In this document: positions 7,513-14,157 of the stretch, one piece after another
Numbering within the stretch: position 1 is the stretch's first letter
Layout: each line of letters opens with the position of its first letter
Source: an uncultured Clostridia bacterium
Lineage (GTDB): Bacteria > Bacillota > Clostridia > TANB77 > CAG-508
Assembly: GCA_949077355.1 (NCBI GenBank)
Contig: CARUQW010000010.1
Location: 1 to 20,698 of the forward strand
Direction of reading: 5' to 3'
Length of the DNA stretch: 20,698 nt
Notes under the pieces: generated by a model
Database searches by the model: none
Seen by the model: the letters and a program-made list of their open reading frames with translations, nothing else
What the model was told of the DNA's origin: nothing
Made by a program: the position numbers and the translations under genes

Positions 7513-7612
7513 ATGAAAGAAACATTACCTAAATTCAGAGTACGTCACATCAGTAATGATGCTCTCCCAGAAAAAGGAGGTATTAAAACGAAAGAAACAT
7601 TATCTAAGGTAG
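7463..7612 (+). repeat. 75-bp tandem duplication of leader and start codon
   Basis: Units 7463-7537 and 7538-7612 align without gaps over about the first 70 bases. Each contains the GTAA hairpin, a GGAGGTATTAAA box and the start of the reading frame. The start codon is ATG in unit 1 (7513) and ACG in unit 2 (7588). Because 75 is divisible by three, the second leader is now translated as 25 extra N-terminal residues. Confidence 0.85.
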
Positions 7613-7824
7613 TATCATTCATTTTCTTTTCCCTACTTATCATTTCATTTTTTTCTTTTACATTTGGATGTTTTTTTGGAGGCTTTCTAAAAAAACAACC
7701 TCCATTACCAATGATAATTGGGGGAATCGGATTACTTATTGACCTTTTAGTTATAGGTCCAATATGGTATTATGTAAAGTTTGGAGCTTTTTTCTCTAAC
7801 GACGATGTTGATTTTTGGGACTAA
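7513..7824 (+). CDS. Small two-helix membrane protein with duplicated N-terminus
   Basis: 103 residues, starting at the ATG 7 bases after GGAGG. Residues 1-25 derive from the tandem duplication of the leader: 'MKETLPK' is echoed by 'KTKETLSK', and the former ribosome binding site is now translated as 'EKGGIK'. The ancestral start has become ACG, so the older protein would have begun near residue 26. The rest has two transmembrane segments (about residues 31-52 and 60-85) joined by 'KKQPPLP', and a short acidic tail ending 'DDVDFWD'. I recognise no family. It lies between two copies of the same terminator and next to the prolyl-tRNA synthetase, with which it shares duplicated flanks. Confidence 0.6.
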   Translation: MKETLPKFRVRHISNDALPEKGGIKTKETLSKVVSFIFFSLLIISFFSFTFGCFFGGFLKKQPPLPMIIGGIGLLIDLLVIGPIWYYVKFGAFFSNDDVDFWD

Positions 7825-7855
7825 GCTAAAAGATGCTAAGTCTTTCGGCATGCCC
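7821..7855 (+). pseudogene. Remnant of a second prolyl-tRNA synthetase C-terminus
   Basis: Nineteen bases (7821-7839) are identical to 7087-7105 inside the prolyl-tRNA synthetase gene. In that gene's frame the continuation reads 'KLKDAKSFGMP', a divergent version of its 'KLKDAKLFGFP'. The same terminator follows after 15 bases. The remainder of the domain is missing, so this is a leftover of a duplicated cassette, not a gene. Confidence 0.65.
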
Positions 7856-7870
7856 CATGCAATCAAAATT

Positions 7871-7905
7871 TCCCCAGTCACATTATTTTGTGACTGGGGA
7901 TTTTA
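7871..7905 (+). terminator. Second copy of the prolyl-tRNA synthetase terminator
   Basis: Eleven-base-pair stem TCCCCAGTCAC/GTGACTGGGGA (7871-7881, 7890-7900) with loop ATTATTTT and a following TTTT. It lies between convergent genes and has T-rich flanks on the minus strand too, so it probably works both ways. Confidence 0.85.
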
Positions 7906-7924
7906 AATATTTTTTATTTAATTT

Positions 7925-8569
7925 CTATCCTCTATACTCTGTATTATATCCAGGATTTTCTGAAGGTCTATAAGCATTTGGAAATTCTATATCTGCTTGA
8001 ATGTCTAATACAATTTTTTGTAACTTTGGATAAATTTCATATGGATTTTCAATATCTAATATGATACTGTTTATACTTCGTGTACCATTCTTTGTACTCA
8101 TTACAGCTCCTGTATCAATATAGATATCTCCAACTCCTAATATTTTGTCTATTACTCCAATTTTCAAATTTATATTTTTAATATCTTTATAATATATCGT
8201 CTCATAACTAGCCCCTACGATACCAGTTTGTATAATAATTCTTTTATCTGTTATATAATATTTTGTATTTTTCCATCTTTTATTAGCAGTCAAACAATTT
8301 CCAAGCCAAATCCATACAGGCATTAAATGAATCGCAAAAAATGGAATGATATAAAATAACATATCTACTATTTCTTCTGATTTTGATATCGGAATGATAA
8401 ACATTGAGTCAAACAATAACCACATTAAAGCAAATGGCATCATCACTAAAATCTTATTGATAATAAATGCAGATTTTTTTGGTTTAGCACTCCACAAAAC
8501 CGTCTCTCCTTCTACTAATGGACTGACTAATGTTTCTTCATAATTAATATACTTATCATATTTTAACAT
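7925..8569 (-). CDS. Bacterial PH-domain membrane protein (YdbS-like)
   Basis: The 214-residue product starts at the ATG at 8569, eleven bases after a GAAGG box. The upstream TTG at 8629 overlaps fic and lacks a good site. The N-terminus contains 'LVEGETVLWSAKPKK', typical of membrane proteins with bacterial PH domains. Two transmembrane segments follow (about residues 35-55 and 70-95). The PH-like domain then begins with 'KYYITDKRIIIQTGIVG' and 'ETIYYKDIKNINLKIG', the beta-strand pattern of the bPH2/YdbS group. The tail is polar. Its role is unknown; relatives are cytoplasmic-facing membrane proteins. It is 52 bases downstream of fic on the same strand. Confidence 0.7.
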   Translation of the reverse strand: MLKYDKYINYEETLVSPLVEGETVLWSAKPKKSAFIINKILVMMPFALMWLLFDSMFIIPISKSEEIVDMLFYIIPFFAIHLMPVWIWLGNCLTANKRWKNTKYYITDKRIIIQTGIVGASYETIYYKDIKNINLKIGVIDKILGVGDIYIDTGAVMSTKNGTRSINSIILDIENPYEIYPKLQKIVLDIQADIEFPNAYRPSENPGYNTEYRG

Positions 8570-8621
8570 ATCGTTTTTTTCCTTCTTTTTTATTTGGCTT
8601 GTTATATTTAACCTTAATAAT

Positions 8622-9354
8622 CTAATCAACTTCCTTTAATACTTGTTCTATTGTTGATGTGTAACTTTGTAATTTTTCATCAAGTCTTTTTTGACATTTT
8701 TCAAATACTTGGACTAATTGTTCTAAACTTCCTGAAGTTTGAGCCTTATATAAAGCTTCTCTATATTCTTTATTATACTCGTCATCAATAGCAATTAAAT
8801 CAATGTTATTTTCTAAACATTGTCTGAGTATGATAAATCTTCCTATTCTTCCATTTCCATCTTGAAAAGGGTGTATATGTTCAAACTTTTGATGAAAATC
8901 AGCTATAGCAAAAATATCTTTCTTGCTTTCTTTCCAATCTTCAAGCAAATTATATATACTATTTTCAACTAAATGCGGTTCACACAATTTTAAATCTGTC
9001 TTAGAAAGTCGATTCTCGTATTTCTTCCATTTTCCAATATTATCTATTTCATCGTCTACAGTTCCTTTTTTCAATAATCTATGCCACTGCCATAGTAAGT
9101 ATTTATCAAATGCATCTTCTAGTGTATCTATTACATTGTCAAATAATTCTAATGAATTCTTAGTTTCTATTACATCGTCTAAAAAATGTTCACCGATTAA
9201 CTCGTTTTTGCTCTAAAAGATCTATTAAATTCTCTTTGCTAAAAGTACTTCCCTCTAGCTTATTTGAATGATATAAATATTCTATTTTAATAGCATCATA
9301 TACTGAATTTTTTATTTTTGATAATTTATGCATAGCGTTAATTGATATTTTCAT
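8622..9354 (-). CDS. Fic-domain protein, +1 frameshift at CGG
   Basis: Fic proteins usually transfer AMP or another nucleotide group to a target protein. The ATG at 9354 has a strong GGGAGG site. The first part contains 'YLYHSNKLEGSTF', the usual S-N-x-x-E-G box. The frame then meets CGG-TGA at 9190-9195. Skipping the C gives 'VNGEHFLDDVIETKNSLELF', a normal Fic sequence, and the frame runs on to the catalytic loop 'HPFQDGNGRIGR' with its histidine and double arginine. The corrected length is 243 residues. Without the shift only 54 residues would be made. An internal start at 9074 would leave the catalytic loop without the N-terminal helices. It follows a gene of unknown function by 87 bases. 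Confidence 0.85.
9192..9195 (-). other. CGGT +1 frameshift site in fic
   Basis: AAT is followed by in-frame CGG-T. The zero frame stops at the very next codon (TGA). The +1 frame reads GGT (Gly), Glu, His and continues to the Fic motif. Confidence 0.7.
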
Positions 9355-9441
9355 ATACTTTCCTCCCTTCCTATTTTTACTTTTGGAAATTCTTATTATA
9401 AATCTAACAAGATATATTCTAATTATTAATTTTTATACAAT

Positions 9442-10233
9442 TTATTTATTTAAGAACTCTTCGTACACTGCTATTTCTAGCAAATTTTCCAATGTACTTT
9501 TACAATTATTCTTTACATTATTTTGTTTTTCTTCTAAATTATCCATATTTACTACTGAAATTATGTGTGGACTATATATTTTGTTATAATCTTCTTCACT
9601 CATTACACAATTTATATTCAAATCACAAATCATTTCATTACATCTATAATATGAATGGTAATATAAATTATTAAACATACTAGAGCATTTAGCTGTTACT
9701 GCTTCTCCTTTTTTTAAGCATTTAAGTAGAAATAATGCATTTATATGACAATTTCTATCTAAATTTCCATTTTCAATATATTTCACAACTTCTTTATTTT
9801 CAATATAATATTTGTTTGCAAAGAAAAAATTATATTTTCCAAAGCAAGATTTTATACTAACAGAATTATTTTTTTCATCATATACATCATTTATCATTCC
9901 TACAGCAATTAATCCATCTATAAAAGCTTGTGTATTACTCGCATTTTTTGTAATCTTTTTTATTGCATAGTCTAGATATGTTTTATGATTAAATGCATAT
10001 TTACTTAAAATTTCATGAAATCCTTCAAAAAATTGCGGTTGTGCAATTGTTAATTGAAATAAAGAATCAAAAACTTCATAATCATTATGAGCAAATTTAT
10101 TTTCTTTTCTAAAATCTACATTGCACAATACACTGTATTCATTGATAACCTTTTTTAAGATTTTTATCTGTTTTATTTCATTTTCTGATTCCCATTTATC
10201 ACAAATCAAGTCCAAATCAATTTTTTCTTTCAT
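9442..10233 (-). CDS. Protein of unknown function (263 aa)
   Basis: An intact frame from ATG at 10233 behind AAGAAGGGGAAA. The product is rich in Asn, Lys, Tyr and Cys, with no signal peptide or transmembrane segment. It looks soluble and mostly helical. A cysteine-containing middle region runs from about residue 170 to 210 ('CLKKGEAVTAKCSSMFNN', then 'YRCNEMICDLNINC'). The tail ends in an acidic amphipathic helix. I recognise no family. It is followed on the same strand by fic and the PH-domain gene. Its very high A+T content and lack of a known homologue suggest accessory or mobile-element origin. Confidence 0.6.
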   Translation of the reverse strand: MKEKIDLDLICDKWESENEIKQIKILKKVINEYSVLCNVDFRKENKFAHNDYEVFDSLFQLTIAQPQFFEGFHEILSKYAFNHKTYLDYAIKKITKNASNTQAFIDGLIAVGMINDVYDEKNNSVSIKSCFGKYNFFFANKYYIENKEVVKYIENGNLDRNCHINALFLLKCLKKGEAVTAKCSSMFNNLYYHSYYRCNEMICDLNINCVMSEEDYNKIYSPHIISVVNMDNLEEKQNNVKNNCKSTLENLLEIAVYEEFLNK

Positions 10234-10372
10234 TCTTTCCCCTTCTTGGTAATGCTATTTTAAGCTACTAGCTCATTTTTATTAAATTTTAATAGCCCCT
10301 TCGTTTTTATAAATTTGTTTAATTGCTTAGATGTCTACTATTACATAAATTATAAATCTCTACTAAAACCCA

Positions 10373-11884
10373 TTAAGCATTATTAAGAGGTTTCATCGTT
10401 GGAAATAGCAACACATCACGAATAGATGCACTATCTGTTAATAACATAACCAATCGATCAATTCCAATTCCCAATCCACCTGTTGGAGGCATTCCAATTT
10501 CCAATGCTTGAATAAAATCTTCATCCATCATTCCTGCTTCTTCATCACCAGCATCTCTTGCTTCTACTTGCTTTTTAAATCTTTCATATTGGTCAATTGG
10601 ATCATTTAATTCGGAAAATGCATTTCCATATTCACGTCCACCGATAAATACCTCAAATCTTTCCGTTAAACGTGAATCTTCTTTCTTTTTCTTTGCTAAT
10701 GGTGATATTTCAATTGGATAGTCATAAATAAAAGTTGGTTGTACTAACGTTTTTTCTACATATTCATCAAAGAATAAACTAATAACATCTCCTCTAGTCT
10801 CTTTTGTTTTATCTGGTATTTCAATGTTTCTTTCTTTTGCCAATGCAACTGCTGCTTCATCGGTTTCAATTTGATTAAAATCTACTCCACATGTTTCTTT
10901 GATAGCATCAATCATGCTAATTCTTTTCCATCCTGGTGTTAAATCAATTTCTTGTCCTTGATAAGTTACTTTCGTTGTTCCATTTACCTTCATGGCACAT
11001 TTTGAAAATAATTCTTCTACCATATCCATCATATCATGATAATCTGCATATGCTTCATATAATTCAATAGTTGTAAATTCTGGATTATGTCGAATATCCA
11101 TTCCTTCATTTCTGAAAATTCTTCCCATCTCATATACTTTATCATAGCCACCAACAATTAATCTTTTTAGATTTAATTCTGTAGCAATTCTTAAATACAT
11201 ATCCATATTCAATGCATTATGGTGTGTTATAAATGGTTTTGCAGTAGCTCCTCCTGATATTGTATTCAACATCGGTGTATCTACTTCTAAATATCCTTTT
11301 TCATCTAAGATTCTTCTAATTTCTGTAATAATCTTACTTCTCATTTCAAATGTTTTCTTAACTTCTGGATTCATAATTAAGTCCACATATCTTTGACGAT
11401 AACGTAAATCCACATCTTTTAAACCATGAAATTTTTCAGGTAATGGTCTTAATGATTTGGATAATAAGGTTACTTCTTTCGCATGTACAGAAATTTCTTC
11501 TGTTCTAGTTTTAAATACAAATCCAGTAATTCCAATAATGTCTCCAATGTCCCATGTCTTAAAAGCTTTATAACTTTCTTCTCCTAAGTCATTAATACTT
11601 ATATAACTTTGAATTTTTTCATCACTATCTTGTATCGTACAAAAAGATGCCTTTCCCATAATTCTTTTAGCAATAATTCTTCCTGCTACGGTTACATCTT
11701 TTTGTTCAAATTCTTCATAATTAGCTTTAATTTCTCCAGCTGTATTAGTTCTATTAAATTTCGTTATTTCATATGGGTCTTTACCTTCTTGTTGTAATTC
11801 TGCTAATTTATCTCTCCTTATTTGCATTAAATGGTTAATATCTAATTCTTCTACTTCATTATTTTGATTTTTATTTTCTTGCAT
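10373..11884 (-). CDS. lysS: Lysyl-tRNA synthetase, class II
   Basis: Charges tRNA-Lys with lysine. The start is the ATG at 11884 after GGGAGAG, giving 503 residues, the usual length. An N-terminal OB-fold anticodon-binding domain includes 'VAGRIIAKRIMGKASF' near residue 65. Motif 1 lies near 175-205 ('EVDTPMLNTISGGATAKPF'), motif 2 is 'MGRIFRNEGMDIRHNPEFT' near 255 and motif 3 'GGLGIGIDRLVMLLTD' near 470. Arginine codons are AGA, CGT, CGA and AGG only, with no CGG. A promoter identical to that of the protease gene lies 30-60 bases upstream. The leader is too short for a T-box. Confidence 0.97.
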   Translation of the reverse strand: MQENKNQNNEVEELDINHLMQIRRDKLAELQQEGKDPYEITKFNRTNTAGEIKANYEEFEQKDVTVAGRIIAKRIMGKASFCTIQDSDEKIQSYISINDLGEESYKAFKTWDIGDIIGITGFVFKTRTEEISVHAKEVTLLSKSLRPLPEKFHGLKDVDLRYRQRYVDLIMNPEVKKTFEMRSKIITEIRRILDEKGYLEVDTPMLNTISGGATAKPFITHHNALNMDMYLRIATELNLKRLIVGGYDKVYEMGRIFRNEGMDIRHNPEFTTIELYEAYADYHDMMDMVEELFSKCAMKVNGTTKVTYQGQEIDLTPGWKRISMIDAIKETCGVDFNQIETDEAAVALAKERNIEIPDKTKETRGDVISLFFDEYVEKTLVQPTFIYDYPIEISPLAKKKKEDSRLTERFEVFIGGREYGNAFSELNDPIDQYERFKKQVEARDAGDEEAGMMDEDFIQALEIGMPPTGGLGIGIDRLVMLLTDSASIRDVLLFPTMKPLNNA

Positions 11885-11899
11885 TCGAATCTCTCCCTT

Positions 11900-11947
11900 T
11901 TTATTTTTGTATATTATATAGCAAAAACTGGTAAAAGTAAAGTTTTG
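11900..11947 (-). repeat. 48-bp direct repeat, copy 2 (lysS promoter)
   Basis: Identical to 5838-5885, same orientation. It carries TTTACT (11936-11941), a 17-bp spacer and TATAAT (11913-11918) on the minus strand, and drives lysS. Confidence 0.85.
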
Positions 11948-11974
11948 TCTACAAAAACGCCACAATTTATTATG

Positions 11975-12691
11975 TTATTCTCCTACTGTTACTGTTTTTT
12001 CTGCTGATATAACATCTCCATTTACTAATTGAACTTTATAATTACCTATTTTATCTACTACAAAGCTTACATCTTCTGTTGTATTCCAATGGTCTTGATT
12101 TTCCATTTGATAATAAACTTCCCACTTTTTGATATAACCACTATATTCTATATTAGAAATTGTAATTTTCCATTTGTTAGCTCCTACACTTTCTACATTA
12201 ACATCAAAAGTTGGTTTACCTGTATTAGAATTTCTATATTCCACATTATATAAGCCATCTGGTAATTGTTCCAATGTGTAATATGCTCTTCCATCTTGCT
12301 TTAATCCCTGATAACTTACAACACTTCTTGTTTGAAGATTAACAAAAAAGCTCTGTTCTACACCTTCAATTCCTAAATTTTTAATCATGGCATTACTCCA
12401 ATATCGATATCCTTCTTGTGAAACAATTCCAGATTCTTTAATATTAAATACCCTATCTGCTTGTGTTTTTATATCACCTGTAATTTCCTCGCCATATACC
12501 GTATCTTCATCTTTTTCTTGATAAATAGAGTTTACTTGTGTTTGCATTATTTTTAATTCGGTTGTAAATGCAGTTAACTTAGATGATTTTATTACTCTAA
12601 CTCCACTATATGTTGCAACAGAAGCTAACATCGCTAATACAATAATTGTAATTACTAACGATATTAGTGTAATTCCTTTTTGTTTTTTCAT
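11975..12691 (-). CDS. Prepilin-like protein with type IV pilin N-terminus
   Basis: The 238-residue product has a short basic leader 'MKKQKG' followed by 'ITLISLVITIIVLAMLAS'. This matches the prepilin peptidase site and hydrophobic helix of type IV pilin-like proteins, but with Ile-Ser where the usual Glu at position 5 of the mature protein would be. The rest looks extracellular: beta-rich, no cysteines, ending in a segment like an Ig-type fold ('VDKIGNYKVQLVNGDV'). Such proteins belong to pilus or pseudopilus systems, or may simply be surface anchored. No pilus assembly genes are nearby. Start ATG at 12691 behind GGGAGG. Confidence 0.75.
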   Translation of the reverse strand: MKKQKGITLISLVITIIVLAMLASVATYSGVRVIKSSKLTAFTTELKIMQTQVNSIYQEKDEDTVYGEEITGDIKTQADRVFNIKESGIVSQEGYRYWSNAMIKNLGIEGVEQSFFVNLQTRSVVSYQGLKQDGRAYYTLEQLPDGLYNVEYRNSNTGKPTFDVNVESVGANKWKITISNIEYSGYIKKWEVYYQMENQDHWNTTEDVSFVVDKIGNYKVQLVNGDVISAEKTVTVGE

Positions 12692-12784
12692 TTGTTACCT
12701 CCCTGATTCTATTCTAATATACCTATTCATTATATCAAATAATCTATTATTGATAAATAGTTTTTTAAAATTTTCTGTCAAAAA

Positions 12785-12810
12785 TGGATGACAAATAAAT
12801 TTGTCATCCA
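12785..12810 (-). terminator. Terminator after the gene at 12822
   Basis: Twelve-base perfect inverted repeat TGGATGACAAAT/ATTTGTCATCCA with two central bases (about 11 bp when folded). It is followed on the minus strand by TTTTTGACAG. Confidence 0.85.
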
Positions 12811-12821
12811 CACTTTTGCCA

Positions 12822-13172
12822 TTATCGAAGTATTTTTACATTTACCTCTTCATTACAATACTTCTTTACTGCATCATACTCTCTTTCTGAAAAAACCCAA
12901 ACAGAATCACCTGGTTCAACAACCCACAGAAAAAACTTAAACACGATAAGTTGTTCTTCTTTAAGATAATCTGGTGTGCATAAAACATAAATACCATTGT
13001 TTAATTCTGCAATGGCAAGCATTGCTGTTCCTTCTTCTGTTTCATAGTCATGAGTTAACTCAAAAATATACTCTTCATTAATTTTTCTGTTTCCTAACCG
13101 AGTTTCAAGTTTTCTTAAAGTTTTCTGTTTTTGGTCAATTTCTTCCTTAGAAAAATAGTTAATCATTGGCAT
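12822..13172 (-). CDS. Small protein of unknown function (116 aa), contains a CGG codon
   Basis: Start ATG at 13172, eight bases after AAAGGAG. The N-terminal 40 residues are charged and helical ('QKQKTLRKLETRLGNRK'). The C-terminal part alternates hydrophobic strands ('GIYVLCTPDYL', 'VFKFFLWVVEPGDSVWVF') and is probably a small alpha/beta fold. I recognise no family. Residue 25 is encoded by in-frame CGG (13098-13100), and here a +1 shift would meet a stop at once, so the open frame implies normal reading as arginine or an unused gene. Codon use is somewhat more mixed than in the core genes. It lies downstream of tRNA-Gln. Confidence 0.6.
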   Translation of the reverse strand: MPMINYFSKEEIDQKQKTLRKLETRLGNRKINEEYIFELTHDYETEEGTAMLAIAELNNGIYVLCTPDYLKEEQLIVFKFFLWVVEPGDSVWVFSEREYDAVKKYCNEEVNVKILR

Positions 13173-13247
13173 CGTTTTTTCTCCTTTCAAATTCTTGTTG
13201 TTCACTGGTTTCCTATTGTATTCTCCTAAAAGGAGTTTATTGCATTC

Positions 13248-13265
13248 ATCTAGATTTTTCTAGAT
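13248..13265 (-). other. Hairpin immediately after tRNA-Gln
   Basis: Perfect 7-bp stem ATCTAGA/TCTAGAT with a four-base loop, touching the encoded CCA. No T-tract follows, so it may be a processing hairpin or a weak terminator. A second small stem, CTCCT/AGGAG (13223-13235), lies further downstream. Confidence 0.35.
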
Positions 13266-13340
13266 TGGCTGGGGTACTAGGATTCGAACCTAGGAATGTC
13301 GGAGTCAGAGTCCGATGCCTTACCGCTTGGCGATACCCCA
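13266..13340 (-). tRNA. tRNA-Gln, anticodon CUG
   Basis: Cloverleaf on the minus strand: acceptor TGGGGTA/TACCCCA, discriminator G and encoded CCA, D stem GCC/GGC, anticodon stem TCGGA/TCCGA with loop CTCTGAC (anticodon complement at 13306-13308), T stem CTAGG/CCTAG with TTCGAAT. The sequence pattern is that of glutamine tRNAs. It reads CAG. Confidence 0.93.
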
Positions 13341-13363
13341 ATATAAAGTAAGAATACTGTATT

Positions 13364-13392
13364 AGTATATCACCTTATTTATCTTTTGTCGA
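13364..13392 (-). promoter_or_regulatory. Promoter of tRNA-Gln
   Basis: Minus strand: TCGACA (13387-13392), 17-bp spacer, TATACT (13364-13369), about 24 bases before the tRNA 5' end. Confidence 0.65.
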
Positions 13393-13412
13393 GCTTTTCC
13401 GTAAAAGATATT

Positions 13413-13934
13413 TCATAAATTTAATAATATCTCTTCACACTTTTTGTAATTTGGTAAGTAAGTTTCTAACATTTTGAAAAATGCTTTTGTGTGATTTTTA
13501 TGTTTTAAATGACAGTATTGATGTAAAACAATATAATCAATTACTTTACGATTATATTTAACTACTTCTGGATGAATTGTTATTTTTTTATCTTCACATT
13601 TTCCTAATGTTCTCATTTTTTTAATTTCATATTCCTCTGGTGCAAAGCCTAACATAATTCTTGTTTTTTCCATTGCTCTTTCAATTTCTACTTTGGCAAT
13701 TTGTTCGTACATTTTTTCAATTGCTAAATCTAAAATTTCTTGGTTATTCATTTTTTTATAGCGATTAGGAAGTGATATTTTTATGGTTTTATCTTCTACA
13801 TCTAGTTCCGTAATTTTTGTGTTTTTATATACAATTTTCACTTTGTAATCCATTCCCAACACTGGTACTGGATGTCTTTCAAGTGTAGTATTATTAGCTG
13901 TTTTAATGATTACTTTTCTTTTTACTAAGTTCAT
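13413..13934 (-). CDS. YgjP-like metallopeptidase-fold protein with HQxxH in place of HExxH
   Basis: Member of the YgjP/SprT-like zinc metallopeptidase group (DUF45). Start ATG at 13934, eight bases after AGGAG, giving 173 residues. The C-terminal half has the expected layout 'IDYIVLHQYCHLKHKNHTKAFF'-type core: residues near 135 read H-Q-Y-C-H, then L-K-H-x-x-H-T-K-x-F. In the family this is H-E-x-x-H, where Glu is the catalytic base and the two His with a third His bind zinc. Here Glu is replaced by Gln (codon CAA), while all three likely zinc ligands remain. The protein may bind metal without peptidase activity. It has its own promoter and is divergent from dapA. Confidence 0.8.
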   Translation of the reverse strand: MNLVKRKVIIKTANNTTLERHPVPVLGMDYKVKIVYKNTKITELDVEDKTIKISLPNRYKKMNNQEILDLAIEKMYEQIAKVEIERAMEKTRIMLGFAPEEYEIKKMRTLGKCEDKKITIHPEVVKYNRKVIDYIVLHQYCHLKHKNHTKAFFKMLETYLPNYKKCEEILLNL

Positions 13935-14006
13935 TTCTATCACTCCTTATTAAAATCTAAAATCAAATTTCCGTTCTTCGAATTATTGTTCGCTTTTGTT
14001 GTTCTC

Positions 14007-14035
14007 ATTTTATCTTTTATTTTATTTTTTGTCAA
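14007..14035 (-). promoter_or_regulatory. Promoter of the YgjP-like gene
   Basis: Minus strand: consensus TTGACA (14030-14035), 17-bp spacer, TAAAAT (14007-14012). Confidence 0.7.
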
Positions 14036-14157
14036 TACCTTTTTTTAATTTTTTAATTTTTTTATTTCTTTTTTCTATTTTTTATAATATAATTTCTTTA
14101 TAATACAGATGTAAGTACATTTGCATGACCATACTCTTTTTAGGAGTGATTTCAAAA

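Noticed and set aside
9442..10233. CRISPR-associated or known toxin identity for the 263-aa protein
   Set aside because: No motif of such a family is visible and there is no repeat array in the window.
12822..13172. A seventh +1 bypass at CGG (13098-13100)
   Set aside because: Skipping the C gives GGT followed at once by TAG, and the zero frame continues as a sensible protein. It is treated as a counter-example.
13166..13351. Short plus-strand reading frame across tRNA-Gln
   Set aside because: It runs through the tRNA gene and has no ribosome binding site; it is a chance frame. The same holds for other short frames opposite recG, tsaD, lysS and the pilin gene.
13935..14157. Lysine riboswitch before dapA
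   Set aside because: The region is a T-rich divergent promoter region. After the likely start site about 50 bases remain, too few for that riboswitch.
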